Assembly (NCBI RefSeq): GCF_031834615.1 | Contig: NZ_CP115543.1 | Location: 2,677,001 to 2,741,000 of the forward strand | DNA from: Stenotrophomonas aracearum | Lineage (GTDB): Bacteria; Pseudomonadota; Gammaproteobacteria; Xanthomonadales; Xanthomonadaceae | Direction: 5' to 3' | Length of the DNA stretch: 64,000 nt | In this document: positions 1 through 9,196 of the stretch, piece by piece | Layout: each line of letters begins with the position of its first letter | Position numbering within the stretch: position 1 is the stretch's first letter | The notes under the pieces: generated by a model | The model's database searches: none | Seen by the model: only the letters and a program-made list of their open reading frames with translations | Told to the model about the DNA's origin: nothing | Position numbers and translations under genes: made by a program

Positions 1-17
1 GCGCGGCGTGTCGCTAC
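1..17. repeat. Tail of a GTAG-type REP element
   Basis: The window opens inside a palindromic repeat. The bases reading to CTAC at 14-17 match the closing half of the element at 20592-20674 (cgtgtcgctac). Only the tail is present, so the family assignment rests on that match. Confidence 0.4.
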
Positions 18-39
18 GCGGGTACGACGTAGCGCGCGG

Positions 40-849
40 TTACGCCGTAACCGTTTTTTTCTTCAGCAACATCTCCAGCGCCTTCCCCACCGCCGCGAAC
101 GCAAACGCGCCGGTGATATGCGTCGCCGCCCCCAATCCCGCCCCACAATCCAGCTTCAACGCCGCGTCCGCCCCCAACTGCGGACGCAGCCCACACACAG
201 TCCCATCGGCCTGCGGGTACTTCACGTTCTCCAGCGAGTACACCGCCGGCACGCCGAAGTAGCGCGAGGCGTTCTTCGGAAAGTTGAAGTCGCTGCGCAG
301 CTTCTTGCGGATCAGCGCCAGCATGGCGTCGTGCTCGGTGCGCGACACATCACGAATCCGCACCAGGGTCGGGTCGGTACGCCCACCGGCGGCGCCGACG
401 GTCAGGATCGGCAGCTTGCGGCGGCGGCACCAGGCGATGGTTTCCACCTTGACCCGGAAGCTGTCGCAGGCATCGATCACCAGGTCGAAGTCGCGGTCGA
501 GCAGTTCGACCATGTTGGACACGGTCAGGAACGAGGCGATCGCATCGACTTCGATGTCCGGGTTGATCGCGCGGCAGCGCTCGGCCATCGCCTCGGCCTT
601 GTTGCGGCCGTACTGCCCGGCCAGTGCCGGCAGCTGGCGGTTGGTGTTGGAGACGCAGATGTCGTCGGCATCGATCAGGGTCAGGTGGCCCACCGCCGTG
701 CGTGCCAGCGCTTCCACCACCCACGAGCCGACCCCGCCCATGCCGACCACCGCCACCCGGCGGCGCGACAGCTGGTCCACGGTGCCTGCCCCATACAACC
801 GGTCGATGCCGGCAAAGCGTTCGCGCAATACGTCGTTCATGGCGTCCAT
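40..849 (-). CDS. tcdA: tRNA threonylcarbamoyladenosine dehydratase TcdA
   Basis: This ThiF/E1-like enzyme uses ATP to cyclise t6A at position 37 of ANN-decoding tRNAs into ct6A, in the cytoplasm. The N-terminal nucleotide-binding fold shows the VVGMGGVGSWVVEALAR glycine-rich loop followed by LIDADDICVSNTNRQ, the family signature. The length of 269 residues from the chosen ATG matches E. coli TcdA (268). An upstream ATG at 918 stays in frame but adds 23 residues unlike the family and would almost touch the divergent cytochrome gene. An ATG three codons downstream (840) is equally possible. The gene appears to be monocistronic. Confidence 0.9.
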   Translation of the reverse strand: MDAMNDVLRERFAGIDRLYGAGTVDQLSRRRVAVVGMGGVGSWVVEALARTAVGHLTLIDADDICVSNTNRQLPALAGQYGRNKAEAMAERCRAINPDIEVDAIASFLTVSNMVELLDRDFDLVIDACDSFRVKVETIAWCRRRKLPILTVGAAGGRTDPTLVRIRDVSRTEHDAMLALIRKKLRSDFNFPKNASRYFGVPAVYSLENVKYPQADGTVCGLRPQLGADAALKLDCGAGLGAATHITGAFAFAAVGKALEMLLKKKTVTA

Positions 850-932
850 TTTAGACGGCCCGGGGTCGGCGATGTACGGGCGCCCTGCGCGGCGGGTAGG
901 ATGCAGCGAGCCACCCACAAGGACGCCACGCC

Positions 933-1364
933 ATGAACACCCCCACCCGCCGCCCGTCTGCCGCCTACCGCTACCTGTTCGTCGCCGGGCTGGGCCTGAT
1001 CGTGGGCATCGTCGCTACGGTGATGGTCTCGCGTGCGATCCAGGCGCGGCAGGACCCGTTCCCGGACAGCCTGATGCACGTGATGCAGCGCCAGGTCGAC
1101 CTGCTCGGCGACGCGCAGGCGCAGAACCGCTGCAGCCTGGCCGACAGCGTGCCGCGCCTGCAGACGCTGCGTTCGCTCTCCAACGACATGGACATCGCCT
1201 TCCCGGACATGCGCGACAACGCGCAGTTCCAGCAGCATGCCAGTGGCCTGCGCGCGACCCTCAACACTGCCCTGGCGAGCCCGCCCACCGACTGCGCGGC
1301 GATGGGCACGCTGGTGGAGAAGATCAAGACCAACTGCCAGGCCTGCCACCAGGATTTCCGCTGA
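933..1364 (+). CDS. Membrane-anchored c-type cytochrome (cytochrome c'-like)
   Basis: This is a 143-residue protein with one N-terminal membrane segment (about residues 13-33) and a helical periplasmic domain. A single heme-binding CQACH motif lies at residues 135-139, almost at the C terminus. That layout is typical of class II cytochromes (c'/c556), which carry the heme near the C terminus of a four-helix bundle. The uncleaved anchor suggests it stays in the inner membrane facing the periplasm and needs the Ccm system encoded at 57.8-64 kb. The electron partner is not evident from the neighbours. Confidence 0.72.
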   Translation: MNTPTRRPSAAYRYLFVAGLGLIVGIVATVMVSRAIQARQDPFPDSLMHVMQRQVDLLGDAQAQNRCSLADSVPRLQTLRSLSNDMDIAFPDMRDNAQFQQHASGLRATLNTALASPPTDCAAMGTLVEKIKTNCQACHQDFR

Positions 1365-1459
1365 TTCATCTGCCAGCCACGATGTGAGGGTCGGATTGGC
1401 GCCCTGTTCACGCAGGACCCGACAGGATCGGCGCCATGCGACCCACACGGAGTACCACC

Positions 1460-1954
1460 ATGAAGATCCAACTCATTGCTGCAGCTGCCATCGCGACCCT
1501 CGGCCTGGCCGGCTGCGCCACCTCGCCCGGCTATGGCGGGGGCGGCTACAACAGCGGTTACAACAACAGCGGCTACAACAACGGTGGCAACTACAACACC
1601 AACCGCTGCGCCGACTGCGGCATCGTGACCCGGATCAACCAGGTAGCCTCGGGCCGCAGCGCGCCGAGCGCGACCGGTGCGATCCTGGGCGGCATCGTGG
1701 GCGCGGTGGCCGGCCATGAGATCTCCGACCACACCGGCGGCAGCAAGGGCAACCAGAACGTCGCCGCCGCTGCAGGCGCCGTGGGTGGCGCGTTGGCCGG
1801 CAACCAGATCCAGAAGAACGTCACCAGCGACACCTTCGACATCACCGTGCGCATGGACGACGGCCGCACCGTGGTGGTCAACCAGCGCGACCTGGGCGGG
1901 ATCCGCGAGAACACCTACGTGCGCGTGGTCAACGGCCGGGTGGTCATCCGCTGA
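1460..1954 (+). CDS. Glycine-zipper 2TM outer-membrane lipoprotein (SlyB/Pcp-like)
   Basis: This is a 164-residue lipoprotein. The signal peptide ends in the lipobox LGLAGC. A Gly/Asn/Tyr-rich spacer follows (about residues 25-50, YNSGYNN repeats), then a glycine zipper (GAILGGIVGAVAGHEIS and GAVGGALAGNQ) as in the SlyB/Pcp/RcpB family of envelope lipoproteins. The C-terminal part (ITVRMDDGRTVVVNQ, YVRVVNGRVVIR) is the usual small beta domain. The ATG at 1460 was chosen over 1436 because the signal peptide begins there and an AG-rich ribosome site (acggag) precedes it. A terminator lies 28 bases after the stop. Confidence 0.82.
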   Translation: MKIQLIAAAAIATLGLAGCATSPGYGGGGYNSGYNNSGYNNGGNYNTNRCADCGIVTRINQVASGRSAPSATGAILGGIVGAVAGHEISDHTGGSKGNQNVAAAAGAVGGALAGNQIQKNVTSDTFDITVRMDDGRTVVVNQRDLGGIRENTYVRVVNGRVVIR

Positions 1955-1981
1955 GGCCTGGCGTCCGGCCCCTGCTGGAAA

Positions 1982-2011
1982 GAAGAAGGCCCGCTTGCGC
2001 GGGCCTTCTTC
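1982..2011. terminator. Bidirectional rho-independent terminator
   Basis: A perfect 13 bp stem (1982-1994 with 1999-2011) and a 4-base loop lie between the convergent lipoprotein and cold-shock genes. The stem has A/T-rich ends on both sides, so it can serve both transcripts. Confidence 0.8.
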
Positions 2012-2041
2012 GTTACCACGCGTGCGCGGTGGCCGGCCGGA

Positions 2042-2251
2042 TCAGACCGGCTGGACCTTGTCGGCCTGCAGGCCCTTCTGGCCCTGCACGACTTCGAAGC
2101 TCACCGACTGGCCTTCCTTGAGGCTCTTGAAACCCTGGGTTTCAATCGCGCGGAAGTGCACGAATACATCTTCACCGTTCTGGCGGCTGATGAAGCCAAA
2201 GCCCTTGGCGTCATTGAACCACTTCACAGTACCCTGCTCACGATCAGCCAT
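2042..2251 (-). CDS. Cold-shock protein, CspA family
   Basis: This 69-residue single cold-shock domain is an RNA and single-stranded DNA chaperone. RNP1 (KGFGFI) and RNP2 (VFVHF) are intact, and the length is standard for CspA-type proteins. The start is the ATG at 2251, preceded by gggagtaag; the longer in-frame ORF to 2380 would add sequence unlike the family. The 236 bp between it and the divergent DUF456 gene leaves room for the long untranslated leader common in csp genes, but I did not identify a cold-box motif. Confidence 0.93.
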   Translation of the reverse strand: MADREQGTVKWFNDAKGFGFISRQNGEDVFVHFRAIETQGFKSLKEGQSVSFEVVQGQKGLQADKVQPV

Positions 2252-2487
2252 CTCACTTACTCCCTGGTATCTCTGCTTTGTCGTTGGATACGCCTTTGCG
2301 GGCGGCTGACAGCAAGGGGGAAGCGAGGTGCATCGATGGAGCGGATCTGGAAGACCTACCATCATCAGGCCACGATCCACGGTGACCTTGCCAAGCTCAG
2401 CGACTGCAACTTAACCCGGGCAAAATCAAAAAGCAACTGGCATATTCCACAAATGTCAACCCAAATTCGGCAAACATACGGCACAGC

Positions 2488-2973
2488 ATGGACCCTTCAT
2501 TCATCTTTTACCTGATCGCGGTGCTGCTGGTCCTGGTCGGCATTGCCGGCATCGTGCTGCCTGCCCTGCCCGGCATTCCGCTGGTGTTCGCCGGGCTGCT
2601 GGTCGCGGCCTGGGGCGACGGCTTCGTGCATGTGGGCTGGGTGCCGCTGACGGTGCTGGGCCTGCTGACCCTGGCCTCGTTCGCGGTGGACGTGATCGCC
2701 ACCATGGTGGGCGCCAAGCGGGTCGGCGCCAGCAGCAAGGCGCTATGGGGGACCTTCATCGGCAGCATCGTCGGACTGTTCTTCATGCCGATCGGGCTGT
2801 TCGTCGGCCCGCTGGCCGGCGCCCTGCTCGGCGAGTACTGGCATACCCGCGAACTCGGCCGCTCGACCAAGGTCGGGCTGGCCACCTGGCTGGGCATCCT
2901 GCTCGGGCTTGCGCTGAAGCTGGCGCTGGTGATCACGATGCTGGGCATCTTCGCGTTTGCCTGGTGGTTCTGA
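2488..2973 (+). CDS. DUF456 family membrane protein
   Basis: This is a 161-residue, almost entirely hydrophobic inner-membrane protein. Glycine-rich membrane helices and the motif VLPALPGIPLVFAGLLVAA near the N terminus are characteristic of DUF456. A second conserved block contains GAKRVGASSKALWGT and IGLFVGPLAGALLGEY. The family function is unknown. It stands alone, divergent from the cold-shock gene. The ATG at 2488 begins immediately before the first helix. Confidence 0.85.
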   Translation: MDPSFIFYLIAVLLVLVGIAGIVLPALPGIPLVFAGLLVAAWGDGFVHVGWVPLTVLGLLTLASFAVDVIATMVGAKRVGASSKALWGTFIGSIVGLFFMPIGLFVGPLAGALLGEYWHTRELGRSTKVGLATWLGILLGLALKLALVITMLGIFAFAWWF

Positions 2974-3117
2974 TGTGCGGCGACTTCACGCCGCGCGCAC
3001 GGGGGGCACCGGCATAAACGCGCTGAAACCGTCACGCGCGTCGTTTCGTGCGCTGGCGGGAATCCGGGGCAGCCGCCACACTGTTCCGGCTCTCCCCTCA
3101 TTCATCGGCCCGTCCCC

Positions 3118-4275
3118 ATGACCCACCGCCCCCGTTCGGCCCTGTTCTCCGCCCTGGCCCTGGCAACCGCGAGCCTGCCCGTGGCCGCACAGGAGGCCTC
3201 GCCGACTCCGGCAACGCCGGAGGCCTGTTCGCAGGTGAGCACCGACGCGGCGCGCCTGGCCTGCTACGACAAACTGTTCCGGCCGACCGCGGAAACCACC
3301 CAGGCCGCCGACGCAGCCGCGATTGCCGCCAAGCAGGAGCGGCGCGAGGAACGCGCGGCGGCGCGCACGCCCGACGCCCCGGCCACCGAACGGGTCAAGC
3401 AGCGGGTCGGCGAGGTGTTCAAGAACGACGGCCACAACGCCGCGCTGGCCAACGCTGGCAAGGGCTCGCTGCTGGACAGCCGCTGGGAACTGGCGCAGGA
3501 CTCCAAGCTGGGCGCCTTCCAGCTGCGGGCCTACAAGCCGGTGTACCTGCTGCCCGCGTTCTGGACCAGCGACAAGAACCAGATGCCGCAGTCGCCGAAC
3601 CCGGACAATACGGTGACCACGCCGCAGCAGCTGGACAGCAACGAGCTGAAGTTCCAGCTGAGCTTCAAGACCAAGGTGTGGGAGAACGTGTTCGGGGACA
3701 ACGGCGACATCTGGGCCGGGTACACCCAGAGTTCGCGCTGGCAGGCCTACAACGCCGACAACTCGCGCCCGTTCCGCGAAACCAATTACGAGCCGGAAAT
3801 CATGATGATGTTCCGCAACGGCTACTCCATCGGTGGCTGGCGTGGGCGCATGAGCGGACTCAGCCTGACCCACATGTCCAACGGCCGCGCCGATCCGTTG
3901 TCGCGCAGCTGGAACCGGGTGATCGCCACCATAGGCCTGGACCGCGAGAACTGGGCGCTGGTGCTGCGCCCGTGGTACCGCCTGCCGGAAGACCGCGAAG
4001 ACGACAACAACCCGGACATCGAGGATTACATGGGCCGCGGCGACGCGACCCTGACCTGGAACCGCAACGGGCACGAAGTCTCGCTGATGGCGCGGCATTC
4101 GCTGCGCGGCGGCGACCGCTCGCATGGCGCGCTGCAGCTGGATTACGGCTTCCCGATCAGCAACCTGCTGCGCGGGCACGTGCAGGTCTTCGACGGGTAT
4201 GGCGAGAGCATGATCGATTACAACCACAAGGCCACGTATGTGGGCGTGGGCGTGTCGTTGCTGGAGTGGTATTGA
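3118..4275 (+). CDS. pldA: Outer-membrane phospholipase A
   Basis: This 385-residue precursor of a 12-strand beta-barrel phospholipase (A1/A2 and lysophospholipase activity) acts in the outer membrane on mislocalised phospholipids. The signal peptide ends near ALPVAAQ (residue 25). A linker of about 90 residues, rich in Ala/Glu/Arg, precedes the barrel and is longer than in E. coli. The catalytic triad is visible as His252, Ser254 (THMSNG) and Asn266 (LSRSWN). Its spacing equals that of E. coli His142-Ser144-Asn156. The C-terminal residue is aromatic (LEWY), as expected for Bam-assembled barrels. Confidence 0.9.
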   Translation: MTHRPRSALFSALALATASLPVAAQEASPTPATPEACSQVSTDAARLACYDKLFRPTAETTQAADAAAIAAKQERREERAAARTPDAPATERVKQRVGEVFKNDGHNAALANAGKGSLLDSRWELAQDSKLGAFQLRAYKPVYLLPAFWTSDKNQMPQSPNPDNTVTTPQQLDSNELKFQLSFKTKVWENVFGDNGDIWAGYTQSSRWQAYNADNSRPFRETNYEPEIMMMFRNGYSIGGWRGRMSGLSLTHMSNGRADPLSRSWNRVIATIGLDRENWALVLRPWYRLPEDREDDNNPDIEDYMGRGDATLTWNRNGHEVSLMARHSLRGGDRSHGALQLDYGFPISNLLRGHVQVFDGYGESMIDYNHKATYVGVGVSLLEWY

Positions 4276-4283
4276 GGTTACGG

Positions 4284-4309
4284 TGCAGCCACGCAGGGCG
4301 TGGCTCTAC
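4284..4309. repeat. GTAG-type REP monomer
   Basis: The palindrome agccacgc-agg-gcgtggct (4287-4305) is followed by CTAC, so the element reads GTAGAGCCACG on the minus strand. The same sequence recurs at 30238-30265. It lies between the convergent pldA and GST genes. Confidence 0.7.
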
Positions 4310-4316
4310 CGGGTGA

Positions 4317-4952
4317 TTATGTCCAGTCGCTGATCCCCTCGCGCCGATACACATCGGCAAAGGCCGACCGCGCCTTCATGTGGTCTGCAAACGCCTTCAA
4401 CACCGGCCACGAATCACTCGGTCGGGGCATGTTGCGCGACCAGCGCATCAGCATCACCAGCATGAAATCGACCACGCTCAGGCGCTCGCCCAGCACGTAC
4501 GGCCCGTTGTTCTCAAGGTGCTCGGCCATCTGCTGCCAGGCCGCCTCGAGCTGTTGTCGGGCCATGGCACGGGTGGCCTCGGTATTGGCCTCGCCGGCCG
4601 GCTCACTGGCGTAGAACCACGCCCGGTATGCCGGCTGCAGCGTATTGGCGCACCAGAACATCCAGCGATAGGCCTGGCCGCGTTCCGGCGTCCCCGGTGC
4701 CGGCAGCAGCCCGGCCTGCGGGTGCAGGTCGGCCAGGTGCAGGGCGATTGCCGCCGCTTCGGTGAATACCTGCCCATCGATGACCAGGGTCGGCACCCGC
4801 CCGGCCGGATTGAGCGCCAGGTAATCGGCGCCCTTCTGCTCGCGCGTATCGAAATCCAGCAGCACCAGTACGTGCTCGATGCCCAGCTCGATCAACAGCC
4901 AATGCACCACCAGCGAGGCGGTGCTGGACGATCCATACAGCGTGGTGGCCAT
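4317..4952 (-). CDS. Glutathione S-transferase family protein
   Basis: This 211-residue protein has the GST two-domain layout. The N-terminal thioredoxin-like domain (about 1-78) contains LNPAGRVPTLVIDGQVFTEAAAI, with the cis-proline (VPTL) and the glutathione gamma-glutamyl-binding Glu-Ala pair. The helical domain (about 88-205) has the N-capping motif LSVVDFML. Tyr/Ser residues at the start (LYGSSSTAS) could supply the activating hydroxyl. It is close to the YfcG/GstB-like bacterial proteins; the substrate cannot be told. No operon partners are present. Confidence 0.85.
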   Translation of the reverse strand: MATTLYGSSSTASLVVHWLLIELGIEHVLVLLDFDTREQKGADYLALNPAGRVPTLVIDGQVFTEAAAIALHLADLHPQAGLLPAPGTPERGQAYRWMFWCANTLQPAYRAWFYASEPAGEANTEATRAMARQQLEAAWQQMAEHLENNGPYVLGERLSVVDFMLVMLMRWSRNMPRPSDSWPVLKAFADHMKARSAFADVYRREGISDWT

Positions 4953-5016
4953 GTGCGGCGCCTGCAGTCGGGAAACCCCGATTATGCCTGCGCCGCAACG
5001 CTCCGCAGGGCGGACC

Positions 5017-6534
5017 TCAGGCCACGACCACCGGAATGGCGCCGATACGGGCCTGCCACTCGCGCGGGCCGGTGATGTGCACCGATTCGCCGGTGGAATC
5101 GACCGCCACGGTCACCGGCATGTCCTGCACGGTGAATTCGTAGATCGCTTCCATGCCGAGGTCGGCGAAACCCACCACCTTGGCCGCCTTGATCGCCTTG
5201 GAAACCAGGTAAGCCGAACCGCCGACCGCCATCAGGTAGGCCGACTTGTTGTCGCGGATCGCCTCGATCGCGGCCGGGCCGCGTTCGGCCTTGCCGACCA
5301 TGCCGAGCAGGCCGGTCTGTTCCAGCACCTGGCGGGTGAACTTGTCCATGCGGGTGGCGGTGGTCGGACCGGCCGGGCCCACCACTTCGTCGCGCACCGG
5401 ATCGACCGGGCCCACGTAGTAGATGAAGCGACCCTTCAGGTCGACCGGCAGCGGCTCGCCCTTGTTGAGCATGTCGACCATGCGCTTGTGCGCGGCGTCG
5501 CGGCCGGTGAGCAGCTTGCCGTTGAGCAGCAGGGTCTGGCCCGGCTTCCAGCTGGCCACGTCTTCCGGGGTGATGGTGTCCAGGTCGACCCGGGTGCCCT
5601 TGGAGGCGTCATAGGTGATCTGCGGCCAGTCTTCCAACGACGGCGGGTCCAGCATCACCGGGCCGCTGCCGTCCAGGGTGAAGTGGGCGTGGCGGGTGGC
5701 CGCGCAGTTGGGGATCATCGCCACCGGCAGGTTGGCGGCGTGGGTCGGGAAGTCCTTGACCTTGATGTCCAGCACCGTGGTCAGGCCGCCCAGGCCCTGC
5801 GCACCGATGCCCAGCGCGTTGACCTTGTCGTACAGCTCCAGGCGCAGTTCCTCGGCGCGGTTGGAGGCGCCGCGCGCCTTGAGTTCGTTGATGTCGATCG
5901 GCTCCATCAGCGATTCCTTCGCCAGCAGCATCGCCTTTTCGGCGGTGCCGCCGATGCCGATGCCAAGCATGCCCGGCGGGCACCAGCCGGCGCCCATGGT
6001 CGGCACGGTCTTGAGCACCCAGTCGACGATGGAGTCGGACGGGTTGAGCATGGCGAACTTGCTCTTGGCTTCGGAACCGCCGCCCTTGGCGGCGACGATC
6101 ACCTCGACGTGGTTGCCGGGCACCACCTTGACGTTGACCACGCCCGGGGTGTTGTCCCTGGTGTTGACGCGCTTGCCGGCCGGGTCGGCCAGCACCGAGG
6201 CGCGCAGCTTGTTGTCCGGGTGGTTGTAGGCGCGGCGCACGCCTTCATTGGCCATGTCTTCCACGCCCATGGTGGCGTCGTCCCAGCGGACGTTCATGCC
6301 GATTTCCAGGAACACGGTGACGATGCCGGTGTCCTGGCAGATCGGGCGGTGGCCCTCGGCGCACATCCGCGAATTGATCAGGATCTGGGCCATCGCTTCC
6401 TTCGCGGCCGGCGACTCCTCGCGCTCGTAGGCGGCGGTGAGGCTCTTGATGTAGTCGACCGGGTGGTAGTACGAGATGTACTGCAGCGCGTCGGCGATGG
6501 ACTGGATGAGGTCTTCCTGCTTGATCGATGTCAC
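5017..6534 (-). CDS. fumA: Fumarate hydratase, class I (iron-sulfur)
   Basis: This single-chain 505-residue 4Fe-4S hydrolyase interconverts fumarate and malate in the TCA cycle. The likely cluster cysteines sit in ICQDTG (Cys66), GWCPPGM and IPNCAATRH. The N-terminal alpha part (to about 285) and the C-terminal beta part (about 320-505, with GPVDPVRDEVVGPAGPTTATRMD) are fused as in FumA/FumB. Translation probably starts at GTG 6534. It is monocistronic, with a SMAG dimer between its start region and the divergent AhpD-like gene. Confidence 0.93.
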   Translation of the reverse strand: MTSIKQEDLIQSIADALQYISYYHPVDYIKSLTAAYEREESPAAKEAMAQILINSRMCAEGHRPICQDTGIVTVFLEIGMNVRWDDATMGVEDMANEGVRRAYNHPDNKLRASVLADPAGKRVNTRDNTPGVVNVKVVPGNHVEVIVAAKGGGSEAKSKFAMLNPSDSIVDWVLKTVPTMGAGWCPPGMLGIGIGGTAEKAMLLAKESLMEPIDINELKARGASNRAEELRLELYDKVNALGIGAQGLGGLTTVLDIKVKDFPTHAANLPVAMIPNCAATRHAHFTLDGSGPVMLDPPSLEDWPQITYDASKGTRVDLDTITPEDVASWKPGQTLLLNGKLLTGRDAAHKRMVDMLNKGEPLPVDLKGRFIYYVGPVDPVRDEVVGPAGPTTATRMDKFTRQVLEQTGLLGMVGKAERGPAAIEAIRDNKSAYLMAVGGSAYLVSKAIKAAKVVGFADLGMEAIYEFTVQDMPVTVAVDSTGESVHITGPREWQARIGAIPVVVA

Positions 6535-6596
6535 GTAATGCTCGCTTGCTCGGGGCTGGCGGGGGGTAAGCCGGCCATTTTACCCCCCGAAGCGCC

Positions 6597-6667
6597 GTAG
6601 TGCCGGCCGCCGGCCGGCTCCAGGCGGTGCCAGGCAGCACGGGGAGCCGGCCGCTGGCCGGCACGAC
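6597..6667. repeat. SMAG/REP dimer
   Basis: Two facing palindromic monomers, GTAGTGCCGGCC...GGCCGGCTCC and GGAGCCGGCC...GGCCGGCACGAC, are separated by about 20 bases. The layout is that of SMAG dimers in Stenotrophomonas intergenic DNA. Confidence 0.85.
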
Positions 6668-6735
6668 CTGTCACAGGCGACTACCCTGCCCCGTCTGAGT
6701 AGGTGAAGATCCCCCATTCCCCTTTGGAGAAACCC

Positions 6736-7179
6736 ATGTCCGCTTCCCCCCGCGTCCCCTATGCCCGCCTGGCCGCCGACGCCTTCAAGGGCCTGCTGGC
6801 CACCAGCAAGGCCGTGCATGACAGCTCGATCGACCCCACCCTGATGGAGCTGGTGTTCCTGCGCGTGTCGCAGATCAATGGCTGCGGCTACTGCATGGAC
6901 ATGCATGGCACCGCGCTGCGCAAGGGCGGGATCGAGCCGCGCAAGCTGGACACCCTGCCGGCCTGGCATGAGAGCCGGTTCTTCGACGCGCGCGAGAAGG
7001 CCGCCCTGGGCTGGGCGGAGGCCCTGACCCGGCTGAGCACGGCGGCGCCGTCGGACGCGGCGTTCGACGCACTGGCACCGCATTTCGATGAAAAGGGCAT
7101 CAGCGACCTGAGCATGGGCATCGCAGTGATCAATGCCTGGAACCGGCTCGGCGCGGGGTTGTTGCCGCCACTGCCGTAA
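6736..7179 (+). CDS. Carboxymuconolactone decarboxylase / AhpD family protein
   Basis: This 147-residue all-helical protein carries the AhpD core motif CGYCMDMH, a redox CxxC followed three residues later by histidine, as in alkylhydroperoxidase-like proteins that reduce peroxides through a cysteine pair. The start at 6736 follows ttggaga at the right distance; the upstream ATG at 6703 lacks a ribosome site. The absence of ahpC nearby leaves the physiological reductant open. Flanking SMAG dimers on both sides suggest an independent transcription unit. Confidence 0.85.
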   Translation: MSASPRVPYARLAADAFKGLLATSKAVHDSSIDPTLMELVFLRVSQINGCGYCMDMHGTALRKGGIEPRKLDTLPAWHESRFFDAREKAALGWAEALTRLSTAAPSDAAFDALAPHFDEKGISDLSMGIAVINAWNRLGAGLLPPLP

Positions 7180-7215
7180 AGCGGGCCACAACCGGCCAAA
7201 ACCGATCGACACGAC

Positions 7216-7286
7216 GTAGTGCCGGCCGCTGGCCGGCTCCACGCAATCGCCGGCAGCACCAGGAGCCGGCCGGCGGCCGGCACTAC
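7216..7286. repeat. SMAG/REP dimer
   Basis: The paired palindromes run from GTAGTGCCGGCC to GGCCGGCACTAC and are closely related to the copies at 6597 and 18789. The element lies between the AhpD-like gene and the ABC exporter. Confidence 0.87.
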
Positions 7287-7309
7287 GCGTCGACGGGGGC
7301 CGGTGCACA

Positions 7310-9175
7310 ATGCTCCGCATGCCTCCTGCGCCTCCCCAGAAAAACCCGAGCCTGCGCGAGCGCTTCAAGGCGATGCGCAACCTGCCACCGTTCCTGCGCC
7401 AGGTCTGGCAGACCAGCCCGGCGCTGACCATGGCCAGCCTGGGCCTGCGCGTGATCCGCGCGCTGCTGCCGGTGGCGATGCTGTACGTGGGCAAGCTCAT
7501 CATCGATGCCGCGCTGCTGCTGAGCCGGCACGACGCCGGCTTCCCACCGTTCGGGGAGGCGCTCTCCAGGGGGCTGCTCAATCCGCTGCTGGGCCTGCTG
7601 GCGCTGGAATTCGGCCTGGCGATCGCTTCGGACCTGCTCGGGCGCATCGTCAACTACGCCGACAGCCTGCTCTCGGAGCTGTTCACCAACGTCACCAGCG
7701 TGCGCCTGATGGAGCACGCCGCCGAGCTGGACCTGGAGGACTTCGAGGACCCGGACCTGCAGGACAAGCTGGACCGCGCCCGGCGCCAGACCATGGGCCG
7801 GATGAGCCTGATGAGCCAGCTGTTCGGCCAGGTGCAGGACGCGATCACCGTGGCCAGCCTGGCGGTCGGCCTGCTGGTGTACGCGCCGTGGCTGATCCTG
7901 CTGCTCGCGGTGGCGCTGGTGCCGGCGTTCATCGGCGAATCGCACTTCAACGCGGCCGGTTACAGCCTGAACTTCCAGTGGACCCCCGAGCGCCGCCAGC
8001 TCGACTACCTGCGCCAGATCGGCGCCAGCGTGGAAACGGCCAAGGAAGTGAAGATCTTCAACCTGCACCGGTTCCTGATCGACCGCTACCGGTTCCTGGC
8101 CGAGAAGTTCTTCCGCGCCAATCGCGCCCTCGCCCGCCGCCGCGCGTTCTGGGGTACGTTGCTGGCTGCACTGGGCACGCTGGGCTACTACACCGCCTAC
8201 GCCTACATCGCGTGGCGCACCGTCCGCGGCGACTTTTCGATCGGCGACCTGACCTTCCTGGCCGGCAGCTTCCTGCGCCTGCGCCAGCTGCTGGAAGGCC
8301 TGCTGATCGGGTTCTCGCAGGTGGCCAGCCAAGCGCTGTACCTGGACGACCTGTACTCGTTCTTCGAGATCGAACCGGAGATCCATTCGCGCGCCGACGC
8401 GGTGCCGGTGCCGCAACCGATCACCTGCGGCTTCGTGTTCGAGAACGTGGGGTTCCGCTACCCGGATGCCGAGGCGTGGGCGGTTCGGCACCTGGATTTC
8501 GAGCTGCGCGCTGGCGAAGTACTGGCCCTGGTCGGCGAGAACGGCGCCGGCAAGACAACGCTGGTGAAGCTGCTGGCGCGGCTGTACGACCCTGACGAAG
8601 GCCGCATCCTGCTCGATGGGCGCGACCTGCGCGAGTACGACCTGGACGACCTGCGCGCCAACATGGGGGTGATCTTCCAGGACTTCGTGCGCTACAACCT
8701 GACCGCCGGCGAGAACATCGGGGTGGGCCTGGTCGAGGCGATGACCGACGATGCGCGCATCCGTGACGCGGCCCGGCGCGGCATGGCCGATGAGGTGATC
8801 GAAGGACTGCCACAGGGCTACGAGCAGCTGATCGGGCGCCGGTTCAAGCAGGGCGTGGACCTGTCCGGCGGGCAGTGGCAGAAGATCGCCATCGCGCGCG
8901 CCTACATGCGCGACGCGCAGGTGATGATCCTGGACGAACCCACCGCCGCGCTGGACGCGCGCGCCGAGTTCGAGGTGTTCCAGCGCTTCAAGGAGCTGTC
9001 CGACAACCGTACGGCGGTACTGATCTCGCACCGGTTCTCGTCGGTGAGGATGGCCGACCGGATCCTGGTGCTGGCCGAGGGCCGGCTGGAGGCCAGCGGC
9101 ACCCACACAGAGCTGATGGCGCAGGGAGGGCGCTATGCCGAGCTGTTTGAACTACAGGCTGCCGGATACCGGTAA
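7310..9175 (+). CDS. ABC transporter, fused permease and ATPase
   Basis: This is a 621-residue half-transporter of the exporter type. About six membrane helices occupy residues 40-350, and the nucleotide-binding domain occupies about 375-610. It shows Walker A (GENGAGKTT), the Q-loop (VIFQDF), signature LSGGQ, Walker B (VMILDEP) and the switch His (LISHRFSS). It would work as a homodimer in the inner membrane. The N-terminal half (LEDFEDPDLQDKLDRAR) resembles lipid and multidrug exporters, but the substrate is unknown. An alternative ATG lies three codons downstream. No accessory membrane-fusion or outer-membrane gene is adjacent. Confidence 0.85.
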   Translation: MLRMPPAPPQKNPSLRERFKAMRNLPPFLRQVWQTSPALTMASLGLRVIRALLPVAMLYVGKLIIDAALLLSRHDAGFPPFGEALSRGLLNPLLGLLALEFGLAIASDLLGRIVNYADSLLSELFTNVTSVRLMEHAAELDLEDFEDPDLQDKLDRARRQTMGRMSLMSQLFGQVQDAITVASLAVGLLVYAPWLILLLAVALVPAFIGESHFNAAGYSLNFQWTPERRQLDYLRQIGASVETAKEVKIFNLHRFLIDRYRFLAEKFFRANRALARRRAFWGTLLAALGTLGYYTAYAYIAWRTVRGDFSIGDLTFLAGSFLRLRQLLEGLLIGFSQVASQALYLDDLYSFFEIEPEIHSRADAVPVPQPITCGFVFENVGFRYPDAEAWAVRHLDFELRAGEVLALVGENGAGKTTLVKLLARLYDPDEGRILLDGRDLREYDLDDLRANMGVIFQDFVRYNLTAGENIGVGLVEAMTDDARIRDAARRGMADEVIEGLPQGYEQLIGRRFKQGVDLSGGQWQKIAIARAYMRDAQVMILDEPTAALDARAEFEVFQRFKELSDNRTAVLISHRFSSVRMADRILVLAEGRLEASGTHTELMAQGGRYAELFELQAAGYR

Positions 9176-9196
9176 AAATGGCGTTTCGGGCCAGTC